A stretch of DNA of 64,000 nt from Steinernema hermaphroditum (lineage: Eukaryota > Nematoda > Chromadorea > Rhabditida > Steinernematidae), in contig CM059621.1 of the NCBI GenBank assembly GCA_030435675.1, forward strand, positions 6,634,001-6,698,000, read 5' to 3'. The notes beneath the pieces are model-generated. The model worked only from the letters and a program-made list of their open reading frames with translations. It did no database searches and was not told the DNA's origin. Positions 11,714-23,107 of the stretch are shown piece by piece. Position 1 is the first letter of the stretch, and every line of letters starts with the position of its first letter. The translations under genes and the position numbers were made by a program.

Positions 11714-14379
11714 ATCTATAATTTCTCTCGAACTTGTATTAGTACTCAGAGTAATTTACGAGCGTCGGGGACAAGACCGATCAATGGAAAAATAAGTGAC
11801 CATGCGTTGTAATGGGAAGAGACAACTGTTTTGCGTTGATCCCTAGGTGTGTTCAGCTGATCAGCCAGCGGTCGATCTTCGCCTGATCTGATCTCTTCGA
11901 GTGCACGTAGCCTTGGCTTTGTGGTCACCACGTCATCATAAATAAATCAGCGTGGTAATCAACTGATTGCTTCCCTAAAATAGCCTTTTCGGAGAGTCCC
12001 CTAGACGGTCACGAGCGGGACCAAAAAACAACAACATGTTGTTTAGCCTTTGGCTTATCATGTCGACTGGCTTCGGTGCGTGAACTCTCTTGAAAGCGAT
12101 CGCGATCGCCCGTGTAAACACGAGGAGGGCGTCCCTCTTCATCATTCGATTATTTTCCTTCTTTTGCAGCGCTTTCCCGGCAGGCGACCAACAAGTTTTC
12201 CTCTTTTTCCCTTCGGCGCTGTTTCTATTTTTAGGCTTCGTCTTCTTTTGTGTTTAAATGAAGATCGTCGTCATGTGCCTCTGAAGAGAACGATTGTTTA
12301 GATAGACTGATAAAAAACTGACTCTACCTAGAAGTGTGGTTAGCTTGTTTGTCCCAATCCTGGCACACGTCAAGGTTCTCCTTTTCAATGCCCTGTGAAT
12401 TCTTAGATCTCACTTAGATTCCGAATATTCCGCATCAGCATTAGCTTGAGCATTAGTGAAGTATGTGCCCGTTTCGGTAATATATGATCATGTTCAAAGC
12501 AAATATTTTTAAATGCCCAACCCAATAGATTACATCAAACTTGGATTTTTCCGCAAATGACAAATGAAAATCAGAGGCGTCTTTATCATCATGCATCTAA
12601 CCTCACATGATTAGGGTTTCGGTTCTCCTGGAAACCCGAAGATGTGACTAGAAAAGAAGATTAATTTAGTCCATTCAAGCTTTGTGCTTCGTATCCCTGA
12701 GCTCTGCTAATCGTCCATAAGTTCCATGCTCTCACGAGTCCCCTTGTGACATGAAACATTCACGCGCTCTCTTCGAGGAATCGCGCTGCGCTTGCATATT
12801 ATCGATGTGAACGGAGAAAACAAGGACCCTTTGCACGGCCGAACTAATTTGGAGCACCGCGGGGAGCGCGTGCAAATTGGTTTCTGCGATGAGGCATCGC
12901 AGGAATGTCACGCTTTGTTTTCTTTCCAAACAAGACCTTTTCAGAATCGCGTTTCAATTCCCTCAACAAATGTTTTCCTTTCCAGAAATAAAGTTGCAAA
13001 TGTCGCACCTTCTATAGTGTATGGATATTTTCGCGTTGATTTAGTTCTCAAACTCATTTTCTCGAGGCGAAGGGCACGAGGGCACTCCAGGGCACAGCAC
13101 TTCACTTGAAATTGCGTTCGGATTATTGAAATTTCAAGAGACCTCCCTCGTATCTTGTCTTTAGCTCCAAAAATAGAGGAGCTTTTGGACGAGTTCTCTT
13201 TAATCGCTCTTTGCTCTACGCACACTTCTATATTTGTGATTGTTATTGGAATTTTCCCTCCAGATTGAATATCGGTTCTTTGAAACTGATCTGGCACTCC
13301 CTCCCATACGGCACAACTTCCATTCCATCCCATTCCTTTTTATGTTTGTTTACTTTGAAATCCAATTTCTCAAACAAAAGGGCAAGCACTATGCTCAGTA
13401 TGCGTCCCTCCACTTGAATTGTTTGTTTGAGGGAAGTAGCCTTAAAATAAAAGTACAGAAAAAGGATATTTAATAGAGATTTAATGAAATCTTTTTTAGT
13501 TAAAATGAGACATTGAACAATAGAAACTGGGTATTCCCCTGGTTTCTTTTGGACTGAAAGTAACATGGAAAGCGACCCAAGTGGGAAACTCCGATCTTCG
13601 GACCTAGAGCTTCGTGTCTTATGATCAGGGCATATTGAAAGGTTTCGTCCATCGGATTTTCTCGGTTTTGTCATCAACAATTCCCTATACTGAAGTGCAT
13701 GGATGGTTAGAAGATTATGATGCATAAAAAGAGGGCTTCCTGCCATGGGAAAGAAGCCACCTTTTGTCCATCCATCGCAGCCAGTCATGTGCCATCAGTC
13801 TCTAATAGAAGAAGGTGCAAATTCGGTCGAAAACATGGGGTAATCGGCATCTTCAGTGTTGAAGAATTTTGTTGTTGCCACCACTAATAAGTGTCGTCCT
13901 ATCGGTCTTAACTCTGGAGACAGAAGAGTCACACGAGTTACTATTGTCCCTGTTATTACCATTGTCAAGGCAGTTTCTTTAATGTCAGGGATTGTCCCTA
14001 TTTGAAATTTTCGCTATTTCCAATTCCAGTGTTCTTCATGGTTTTCCCTTTTTTGTGTTATCGGTGCCAACACGCTTTCGCATGGATTCTTCTGCGTGAA
14101 TAATAATGCATCTCCTAATAAGGAACTGAGTAATCTGTGGGAAACTTGTCGCGTTACTCATTTCCGGCTTCCGTATTCTGATAATAATTTATATTGCTTA
14201 AATTTGAGAAACACACGTTTTCTGGTTTGCGTTCCCATGTGTTTGTTCGTTGAGATTATCAAAAACGCAACTATAACACCTGGTCATGAAGCTCATCACA
14301 GCCACAATGACGTAACGTGGACCTAAAATGGATATCCACTCCACTTCGTCATGGCTCGGCGCCTCGCTTCCACTGGATT

Positions 14380-14449
14380 CAGCGCTTCGATTCAGTTCAC
14401 TGGTGGGATCGAAGCGCTGAAGATAACAATATCAGCTACGTGATATTGC
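14380..14449. other. Two adjacent DNA/RNA hairpins
   Basis: The stem CAGCGCTTCGAT at 14380-14391 pairs perfectly with 14408-14419. It is followed directly by a second hairpin, CAATATCA with TGATATTG, at about 14428-14449. No gene context explains them. Confidence 0.6.
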
Positions 14450-17400
14450 TATATTAAGGTGTCTCGGTGTACATAATGCCATTGATTAAACTGGTATGTA
14501 AAACACATTGCGATTCGCGCTTTCCCCAAACAAATCTGAATTTCAAAATAGCGACCTTCGATCGGCGAACACTTTGTTCGCCAGAATCGTAATTCTCGGC
14601 GCTTTTTGTTCTTTTGTTTCTGTTTTTAGAAACGTCGATTTCAGCGGCGTCGAGATTATGAAAATGAACCCCGTTGAAATGACGTTTCGACGCAATATCG
14701 CTGACGCTTTGGATCTTCCTTTCGGAACAGAACTTCCTTCTACGTCCTTTTTTTGTCGTGAAATGGATCGTTGACGGCGGTCCGATTGTGTATTTATCCA
14801 AAGTATCCGTTTCAGTTCTTCTTGTCCTTAAGATCCTTGTTTCCTATCGAATTTCGTAGACGTTTCTGATGAATATTTCATTGTGCAAAGAGATGACAGA
14901 ACTGTTGGCCCTGAACTGTGCTAGAGATTGGCCACTACGCTGGAGATTGGACACAAAGAATGCGTTGTTTCGCACTTTGTTTCATGGTTGAGTCGATTAA
15001 ATAAGAAACAACTTTCAGTCGTTCACATTTTCAGAGCGGCTCACATCTTTCGGACATGGCTAATGCTTTCTTAGTCTTTCTACCATGGTCGATAGACGGC
15101 GCCTGGTTTGGTCCATTGCAACGCTTTTATCGATTTCTTTCTTGTTCTTCAAGACCGATTTGATCCAGAGATCAATTTACGACGTAGCATTCCATCTATT
15201 TTTAGCTCCACTTATCTCCGGTCGGCATGGCTCTCATGGGAGATTATTTCTTATACATACTATTGAACTTCATTCGAACTTTAACTTCAATGTCCAACTT
15301 GCAATTCTCTCTTAATTCTCGTGGTTCCCAAATTCTTATACTCCCATAACATTCAGCTACTATATCAAATCACATGTTACATGTCGGACTGCGATCAATG
15401 ATCGGCAGCGACATCGATTTGGTTGTTATCACTGGGGGAGCACCTATTTTAGCGTTGACATCTGCGCCGACGCGCTTGTCTATGCGCTTGCAGCGATGAT
15501 GCAATCTTGAAACGCTGCCCCTGTTTCTCTCCTTTTAAATGCGGAAAGCCTTCTGAACGTTTGGACTCACTTCAATGCGTCGAAGTATTGTGTGCCGAAT
15601 TGTGCTCATCCAATTCAGTAATCTCTGGTGTTTGGCGCTGTGTCCTTTCATGTAAACAGCACGAGAATGTCCTCATTCAATTTATTCGCTTGGGCCGATT
15701 CCGTGCCTAAACTTCATTTGCTATGTTTGGTCTGTTAGCTGAGTAATCCGCTGACATACCTGAAATGGTGTCGACCTAGATCTGCTGATAGAGAATTATG
15801 AAGAATTAGTTTCTTTGTAGTTATTAGTTATTAATTAGTTTCCTGAATGTAGCATCGGGCACTAAACATAGAGGGGCATGACGGATTACATTACGACATT
15901 ACGGTTGCGTAGGATTCTACCGGCAACAGTTGATGCAACAAAGCGTTTTTGGTCGTTGTTAGATCTCGTACGTTGTTTCGTCGGACTCAGGCGACCGCCG
16001 AAGTAGTTCATCCAATAAAGACATTGTTTTAGATCTACTAGATTCAGTGTAAGAGATGTAAGATTTCACTTAGAACTCAAAAGTTTTCATCTTTGCCATG
16101 GAGTATCCCTGCGATAGTGCTTGAAGGTGCAGGTATAATTGAACTGCCCTTCATAAACACATTCTTGTGGGGCTTTCCATGCCCTTTCGAAAAGTAGCCT
16201 TATAGTTGTAGTTAGTCTAGGCTTATTCGCGACACATTTCTCGCGACTTTTTGGATAGTGCCGTAGTTTTGTTTTTGTTTTTTGCTTTTGCTTTCGCTTC
16301 GCGTTCCTTCCTATCGTTGTTTCCTTTCTTCTGTTTAAATTTTCTACTCATCTCGGTATATCTCCCTTTCGTTCAATCGAACTCTGAGATTCCATTTTGG
16401 GAGATGCTGTAGTGCCGTTTAATTAGTTCGTTTTTTTTTCAGTTCGCCGAACTGAAAAACATTCTCGTCCGTCGTGAGTCTCTAGGATAATTATGCATGC
16501 AAAACAGGATGAAGACGAATAGAAAATATTGTTTTGGTGTGGGGATTCTTTGTTTGCGGCCACAGATCAGAAACTGAATCATCGTTCTCTTCAGAATTCA
16601 AAGGTGTTTTTAACAACAACCTTTAGAACAACACTGGAAGTCCTGCGCCGCTCAACAACGCTCAACATGTTGAAAAATACAATCATGTTCCAAGAAACGA
16701 GTATACATGTAGATCTTCATTCGGCGTTTGTAGGAGAAAACGACAAATAGAAAAAAGGAGGTTATTATGCTCTGGGTTGCCAGTCCACTCGGCACACAAG
16801 ACCGAATTCGAGTCACTTTTTCGACTTGACTCGATGAGGCCTTTGACTCGAATGCGTAATTCTGGCATTGGCTGAGTGGGTACAGTTTGGGATACGGTTT
16901 GTAAGAAAGGTCCCAAGAAAGAAGAGAACTATTGTCTGCGCGCTACTCTCCGAACAGTCTTTGTTTTTATTCTGGGAACGTGTACGTTAGAGAACTCGTT
17001 TGACCTGATTCTCTCATCGATTCTTGCAGCGCAGTTCCGTCGAGCTCGCGTGCATGGGATCTGCAATTATCCAATCGCACGAAACCGATTATTTGATTTC
17101 CACTTTATTTGCTGTGTCAATTAAGTGTCAACGCCGAAACCATAGAGATCGGCCAAAGGCTTCTACAGGGTCTTTGCACTCCGTCCCTTGGATTATCGCA
17201 TACTCATCAAATGATATTGTAGTACATCTGGTATTTCATGCCGTCACTGTGTCTAAACAACACTAATTTGAGACAATATCTGGAACTGCAGGTACCGTAA
17301 ACACGGTAAAAACCAAGGGAATTGTACTAGTGCATGCATATCGCAAGGACAGCTAGGAACTCCTTTTCCTTTTCTTGCACTAAGGGACCACAAACCACGA

Positions 17401-18962
17401 ACTACTTGAGTCGTTTATTTACTCCAACCCTCAGCATAATCCTGGATTCATTTTCTACCATTCTACATCGTTTACTACACTTCTAATCAACGTTCACTGC
17501 TAAGACGTACAGTGCTGCTCCTTGAGGTTTCAAAGATGGTCGGTCCTTTTCCATTCTCCGTCGAAGTCCTTTTCCATTCTCCTTTCTTCTTCCAAAAGCA
17601 CCACAAATCAAGAACTACTCGCTTCCTCCATTTCCTCTAATCCTCTCTGACGCTAATCAACGCTAAATCACTCCCCCTCTGCATTCGCAAAACCATTTTC
17701 AGTTTCATTTCCCGCAGTACGCCGCCCGCATTTACATAAACTTCCGGCGCTCCCTCGCAGTTTCCCTTTCGCGTCTCGCCCGGAGGGCGGAGTCGTTCCT
17801 CTCCTTCGTCGAGACGACCCCACCGAGCCCTTTCTCTAGTCTTCTCCCTCCGCTCTCGACCCGCTTGTGCCACCACCAGCACAGCTCCAATTCGCATAAA
17901 TTCATTATTCCTTTCCACACGGGTTGCATCCTCTTTTTCCGCGTGTGTGCACTTCCTGTTGCTTATTTTATTATCGCCACGCTAATCGTTTTAGGCAGTG
18001 TTGTTCTGAACGGTTTCGGAGATGGTTATAAGCAGTAGCTTTGCAGACCCATTTGTATTCACTTTTGAATGGCGCTTACAGAACGCAACCTTCTCCTTTT
18101 AATCGTTATTTGCTGAGTCTGCGGGGTACTCGACCGACTTTCGAATGCCGGAAGATTAACGCGAAAGGAGACAGGCTAATCCGATGAAGATTGGCTTAAA
18201 AAGTCGTAAATAAAAAGGCACTCCACAACGTGTCAGTAAGATCAACCATATCTCTCTCTTTTGGGTGAAATGCTCAATTTTTGATGCGTTCAACACTAGG
18301 CCTACCAAACAATTTAACGACTGACCGATTTCTGCCTTCCAACCTGTGACTAACTCGATTAGGTCCGAAAAATAATTTCACTTTTTTCGGAATATGAAAT
18401 TGTTTTCGAAGTGGACTACTTCCTATTGTCAGAAATGTGCGAAAATAAGGAATAATTCAATGCAAAGTGCTCGAAATCTCAGTGAGGTCAGAATAAGTGA
18501 TTTCCTTATTGGACTAGTGGGTAGCGGAAGTATTGAAAAGAGACCCCACAGGACATCGTCTTGGCGCTGTAGTTAAAGGTACGGAAGAGATCCCAAATTA
18601 CCTATCACCATATCAGCAAAATGGGGACTACGCCCGTCTCCTGTCGCAAGAATAGGTTTGTCTTTCCCACATGGAGTACTCTAAGATGATTCATGCGTAA
18701 GTATCAGATGACATGCCGGAAAACATGTTTCTTCATATTCTGAGCCCCCCTTTCGATATGCAGCTCCTCCTCTTTGTGCCTTGCCCAAAGAAGACTTTCA
18801 ATCTATTGCTATGTGCATGAGGTTCTACTGTAATCGGCAACACAAAATTCGTGCCGTCCTATCCCTCTCCCCTTCCCGCGGCGATTCATTTCACCCGAAA
18901 TTTCTCTCATTTTCCGCCCATTTCAGTCTGTTTACCCAACTGAACAATTTCCCCAGCCGAAA

Positions 18963-19491
18963 ATGAGTTCCGCCACGGAATATTTCGCCCAAGAAACGCT
19001 GAAGACCGAGGAGAACAACGGAAACGTCGTGGAACGCGACGAGGAGAACGAGTGCGAAGAGGAGGAGGAGGACGAGGAGTTCGAGGGTCTCACTGCCGAA
19101 AGAATAAAGGTCGGTTCTGGTCGGCCGTGTTGGCGGCGCGGCGGCACAACTGCCGCGATCGGCGATCGAATTTTAATCGACTCCACAATCCATATGCCGA
19201 TCGGACATGGCTGCGATCCACTGCTATCAGTAGCTTTGGATCGCCACATGTCCAAACATCTGTCTCTGTCCTAATTATCCAAGTCTGTAGATATAATTCA
19301 TGTCCATAGTGCACGAAGGGCACGCCCTTCCCGACCAGCGAAACCTCATTTTTTTCTCGTTAATCGCGTCGTCGAGCTCTGGGACTTCGGAAACGCTCGG
19401 CGCCATTGAGTCTTTGTTGCGCATCTCTAGATTGATGTCTCAGACAGCTGGGAGACGCTTTCCTTCTCCGCCGGTCGAAAAGTCCAATTGA
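18963..19491 (+). CDS. Small acidic protein, unrecognised
   Basis: Exon 1 (18963-19109) encodes 49 residues with a strongly acidic run of Glu and Asp at about residues 25-40, ending in EGLTAERIK. The ATG follows a good 3' splice site (TTTCCCCAG), as expected for a trans-spliced nematode mRNA, and the exon ends at a GT. A phase-0 final exon at 19444-19491 (acceptor TGTCTCAG) would add 15 residues and a stop, giving 64 residues. The second exon is a guess, and the gene could instead use exons I did not find. No family is recognised. No AATAAA is seen close by. Confidence 0.4.
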
Positions 19492-20398
19492 TTCGCTATT
19501 TGTGGAAAAGACGTTTTTTATTAATTCAAAAACATGTCCCAATGTTTTTGTCGGTTATTTAAAATCGCATTATGCGAAGGGTAGTCTGGACATGAAATTA
19601 GCTTTGTTATGACTGCGCGCGTCTCGGACGCGTGCATCAGGAAGAAGTTTCGCCGAATTCTATTTTGAGAACGTGAGTCAGAATTGCTAAGCCTATTATC
19701 ACCCACGCGACGTATACGAAATAGGGCTTATTAGCTTGCACGAGGTATTTAGGGAAATTGGATTTTCGGGTTGAGGAAGTGAATTCGGGAAGAAACTGTC
19801 GTTTCATGTCGCAAAACAGAAAACATGGCTATATTTCACTGGGGTAGGAGTTGAGCGTTGTTTTCCTCGAGCGGACGCAACATGATATAGCGGTTTTATG
19901 ACATCTTCAAATTGACTTAATACTCAGCTTGTGGTCATGTTTCATAAGTATTACTCATTGGAAGACATGGAGAAATGACTGCGTAACAAACAGCGTAATT
20001 AGCGGTTTTTTATGTTTCAAAAGGTTGACAACATAGATTTATCTCTATTGTCTGCGTCCCTCCCCCCTGGCCCCTCCCAAGGCTCTATTTCCAGAGAGTC
20101 CGTGATGAAGAAGCCAATTACTTTTAATTCGCCCTCTTCATCAAAGAAGCGCCATAATTGGCGTTTCTTGCCTAATGAACGCCATTTTCATTTGCCACTC
20201 TGCAAAAACTCCAAATTGGTCGCAGTTGTCTATGTCCGCGCGATCGAGACAGACTCCACCGATCGACGACTTCAAATAGACACGACCTGTCCGGGACGGT
20301 CATTTAACTCGCCGCTTCCGGCCAGACCAGTCGTTTCGCCGCCGCCGCTCCTCCGCCTCGCCTCTACTCCGAATCCACTTCAGATCGCGCTCGCAGCA
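19492..20398. other. Intergenic and upstream region
   Basis: No gene seen. The frame of the downstream gene stays open upstream to an in-frame ATG at 20012, but that stretch reads like leader sequence. Confidence 0.4.
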
Positions 20399-20685
20399 AT
20401 GTCCGCTCCGGCCCCGCAAGGAATCCTCTCGCACGGCGGTGAGCACAAGAGCAAACAGCACGTCACCATCAACGCCCCGGAGCAGCCAGAGAAGCGCCAA
20501 CGCGAACAGTCGCCCGCTCCCGATCCGAGCAAGGTAAGGCTCTTTGGTTTCTTATGTCAGGTTCTCAAGGCGACGTTCAGGTTACTGCTCCCGTCGTCAA
20601 CTTCGCCATCAAGGACGAAGTCGAACTTCTACGTGCTGGAGTGATGAACACGCACGGACACCATGTGAAGCCTCAGGGACAATGA
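20399..20685 (+). CDS. Small 79-residue hydrophilic protein, unrecognised
   Basis: Two exons, 20399-20533 and 20581-20685, joined in phase 0 across a 47-bp intron (GTAAGG...TTCAG), encode 79 residues. The protein is soluble and charged: a Pro/Gln/Glu-rich N-terminal half (VTINAPEQPEKRQ) and a conserved-looking C-terminal half (NFAIKDEVELLRAGVMNTHG). There is no signal peptide or membrane segment. The splice pair and the AATAAA 60 nt after the stop support a real gene. An in-frame ATG at 20012 would lengthen it by 129 residues, but that extension has the composition of leader sequence. Family not recognised. Confidence 0.65.
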
Positions 20686-20744
20686 AGCGGTCGCCGCCGT
20701 GATTCTCTTCCACTTATCGTGTGTGTGATGTAAATATTCCACGG

Positions 20745-20750
20745 AATAAA
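20745..20750 (+). terminator. Polyadenylation signal AATAAA
   Basis: Canonical signal 60 nt after the stop of the small gene at 20399-20685. Confidence 0.7.
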
Positions 20751-21002
20751 TCCGAGTCCCATTAGCCATGCTGCTGCTTCTTCGAATTATCACGTCTCAC
20801 GGACTAATTCGGTCGTTTTCGGGTCATTTGAAATGTATGAAGATCCACGGAGCTGTTGCTAATGGACGAATACGTCATGAGCATACCGGAAACTGCATTA
20901 TCTGACGTTATTAAAAAGTTTCTGGGCTCAACGACCGGTCAAACACACCAAACGGCCGAGCAAACGCTCTTGACTAAAGCAGAGAACAAAGAGAAAAAAT
21001 TT

Positions 21003-21084
21003 CGATCAGGATGAGATTCGAACTCACGCGGGGAAACCCCAATGGATTAGCAGTCCATCGCCTTAACCACTCGGCCACCTGATC
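21003..21084 (-). tRNA. tRNA-Ser, anticodon GCT
   Basis: Read on the minus strand, the 7-bp acceptor stem GATCAGG/CCTGATC closes a complete tRNA. It has a D arm (GGCCGAGTGGTTAAGGC), an anticodon stem ATGGA/TCCAT around a loop with anticodon GCT, a long variable arm (TGGGGTTTCCCC) typical of serine tRNAs, and a T arm with GTTCGAATC. The length is 82 nt with discriminator G. It decodes AGC/AGT. The internal A and B boxes are intact, so it is likely functional. Confidence 0.97.
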
Positions 21085-22068
21085 ATGTTCGTTGTAGGAC
21101 TCGAAGTTGTTTACATAGGGATTTTTTTGCGATATTGATCCGTGCTCCATCGTAAAATCGATGTGAAGCTCTTAGTTTACGAGAGGCCAGAGACGTCTCG
21201 GGACGACGTATAAATTGCTGGCTTCTTTCTCCTTCCACAGATGCAAATTTCCCAATTGTTTGCCCACTTCCCCCTTTCGAAACAGATCGAAATAAACGTT
21301 TTATTGCCCGACTCTCACGTACCCAGTAGTAATTGCTGTTTGCGGCGTTTATGGCATCTTGACGTCATGTCGACTCTTGGCCCGAACAATGGTTTTTGAT
21401 TTTAGAATTGCTTGCAAAGAAGCCGAGGTGCATTCAAAGAAGGAAAGTCGTCTGAATTGATTCTTTGAAGTTGTTTACAAACAACTTATTCCACATGGAC
21501 ACAATTGAGGACTTCAGAGGGATTTGCAGAACAACGCCCCCCCCCCCCCAAGAAATCTTGTTTATCGCGAACTTTTGTTGTTCACTCCTATCTTTGTTTA
21601 TGCCGAGGTCGTTCCGTGTGTAATCCTCGTGTCCTCCATGTGGACTCCATCGCTAAACAGAGAACGCCCGCAAGTAATGAAAGAAGTGCGAGTTTTCCAT
21701 TAAACTCAGAAGTTAACATTTGCAGATTGCAGTTGACTTCGTCTGCAAGCCGAACGGCGAAAGCTGTAAACTCAGCCATAAACACGATGTTTTTAGGATT
21801 GACAGCGCTCATAAAGTGTGTTTATGATTTGCACGGTGTAACAGCATTGTTTTTATCATGCTCAGCAACCAGTTTCCTCAATAAATCTCCACTTCTTGAC
21901 CTCTTCGGGTTTAAGTACCTTGTTTACCACCCCCAAATCTCATTAGGCATTAATTGTTTGCATAGGGTACTCGTAAATTCTATCCAGTATATCACCTTTT
22001 TGGAACCAAAAAAAGCCAGATTGGCTCGGTGAGAGTAGATCTTCTCCGTTTTCAAGAAGATGCAGCAG
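21085..22068. other. Intergenic region
   Basis: No supportable gene. A run of 13 cytosines at 21537-21549 lies inside a 175-codon plus-strand frame that otherwise shows no domain or splice support, and I do not accept that frame. Confidence 0.5.
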
Positions 22069-22560
22069 TTATAAATAAGGAAGCGTCTGGAAATTTGTTG
22101 ACAAGAAGGCATTAAACGTCTGAACGGAGTCTCTTCTGGTCTCGATCCCGGAGGGATTAGGAATGTAAATACGCATTGAATGATGACAGTCGGATGCAGA
22201 ATTAATGAGAGCAGCACAGAGAACGCTGAAAGGCGTCCCATTGATAGTCGATATCCTTCTTATGCATAATTTCGATGGAAACATGGTAGTATAGCATGAA
22301 GTGTAGGTCTTGAAACCGTTGCCATCGTTTGCAGAAGTTCCAGCAATGAAAAATTCTAACAAAAAAAAGAATTTGTTCGAATATTGTGTCTCAGTCAAAG
22401 TCAAAGATGTTCACAACTCACAAAAGCGCAATTTCGATATAATTTCCTTCGAAGACGCAGCTAGTTCCTCGTCGACAGGAACGTGAGTTCCGCATAATGG
22501 AGCTGTCGAAAACGCTGACCTTGGAGTGAACACTTGAGTGGGTGTCGACTCCCTCGAGAT
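22069..22560 (-). pseudogene. Possible secreted Cys-containing protein, fragment or decayed gene
   Basis: Two exon-like blocks are visible on the minus strand. The upstream block (about 22560-22434) encodes a segment with CRRGTSCVFEGNYIEIA and ends at a GTGAGT donor. The downstream block, after a T-rich acceptor (TTTTTGTTAG, about 22355), encodes a segment with FKTYTSCYTTMFPSKLC and DCHHSMRIYIPNPSG and stops at 22069. Regular Cys spacing suggests an extracellular protein. Joining the blocks with the obvious splice sites puts the second one in the wrong frame, so either a small exon is missed or the gene is broken. Family not recognised. Confidence 0.3.
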
Positions 22561-22677
22561 CGAAAATCAATCAGAAACATAAAGACGTGAACGAACTCGT
22601 CTTCCATCTTTAGAAGGTCGAGGACAAGGAGGGAGCAAAATTCAAGGAAGACAGATCGATCTAGGTATCGAAGACTA

Positions 22678-23107
22678 AAGGGCCATTTATAGTCTGCGCG
22701 ACACAAAACCCCATTTTTGTGTCGCTTAGCTTATCTACGCGTGACTATGTACGCAAAACCAAATAAAAATGCACAGTGATGATGCTTTCGGATCGGGATA
22801 TAAAATCATCAGCATAAAAAATTTTTAGGTTGACTTTGCGTAGGTTAACTTAACTGTCGCTTAGCTTTAACTTGACTGTCGCGCAGCTGTGTCGCGTAGC
22901 TGCGCGACAGTCAAGTTAAAGCTAAGCGACAGTTAAGTTAACCTACATGTCATGTCCCACAATTTTTTTCTTTTGATGGTTTGATAGCCCGATCCGAAAG
23001 CATCATGACTGTGCAGTTTTATTTGGTTTTGCATATATAGTCACGCGTAGACAAGCTAAGCGACACAAAAAAGGGGGTTTTGTGTCGCGCAGACTATAAA
23101 TGGCCCT
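22678..23107. mobile_element. 430-bp foldback (palindromic) element
   Basis: Almost the whole element is an inverted repeat. The ends read AAGGGCCATTTATAGTCTGC and its complement. The middle is a perfect 49-bp stem (22840-22888 with 22898-22946) around a 9-nt loop. GTGTCGC/GACTGTCGC motifs recur along both arms. There is no coding capacity. It is probably a nonautonomous DNA element; the family is not known to me. Confidence 0.85.

Larger units (their letters stand above)
10384..18962. other. Intergenic region with repeats, no convincing gene
   Basis: About 8.6 kb without an intact gene. It holds the inverted repeat at 10895-11266, the duplicated coding-like fragment at 11335-11713 and a pair of hairpins at 14380-14449. 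A 181-codon minus-strand frame (13243-13788) is AT-rich, lacks splice or domain support and was not accepted. A pyrimidine-rich, CG-rich island at about 17640-17950 may be regulatory. Confidence 0.5.

Noticed and set aside
13243..13788. 181-codon minus-strand frame
   Set aside because: AT-rich, no recognisable motif, no splice sites or polyadenylation signal tied to it; most likely chance.
21505..22032. 175-codon plus-strand frame
   Set aside because: Runs across a 13-C tract and shows no coding bias or domain.
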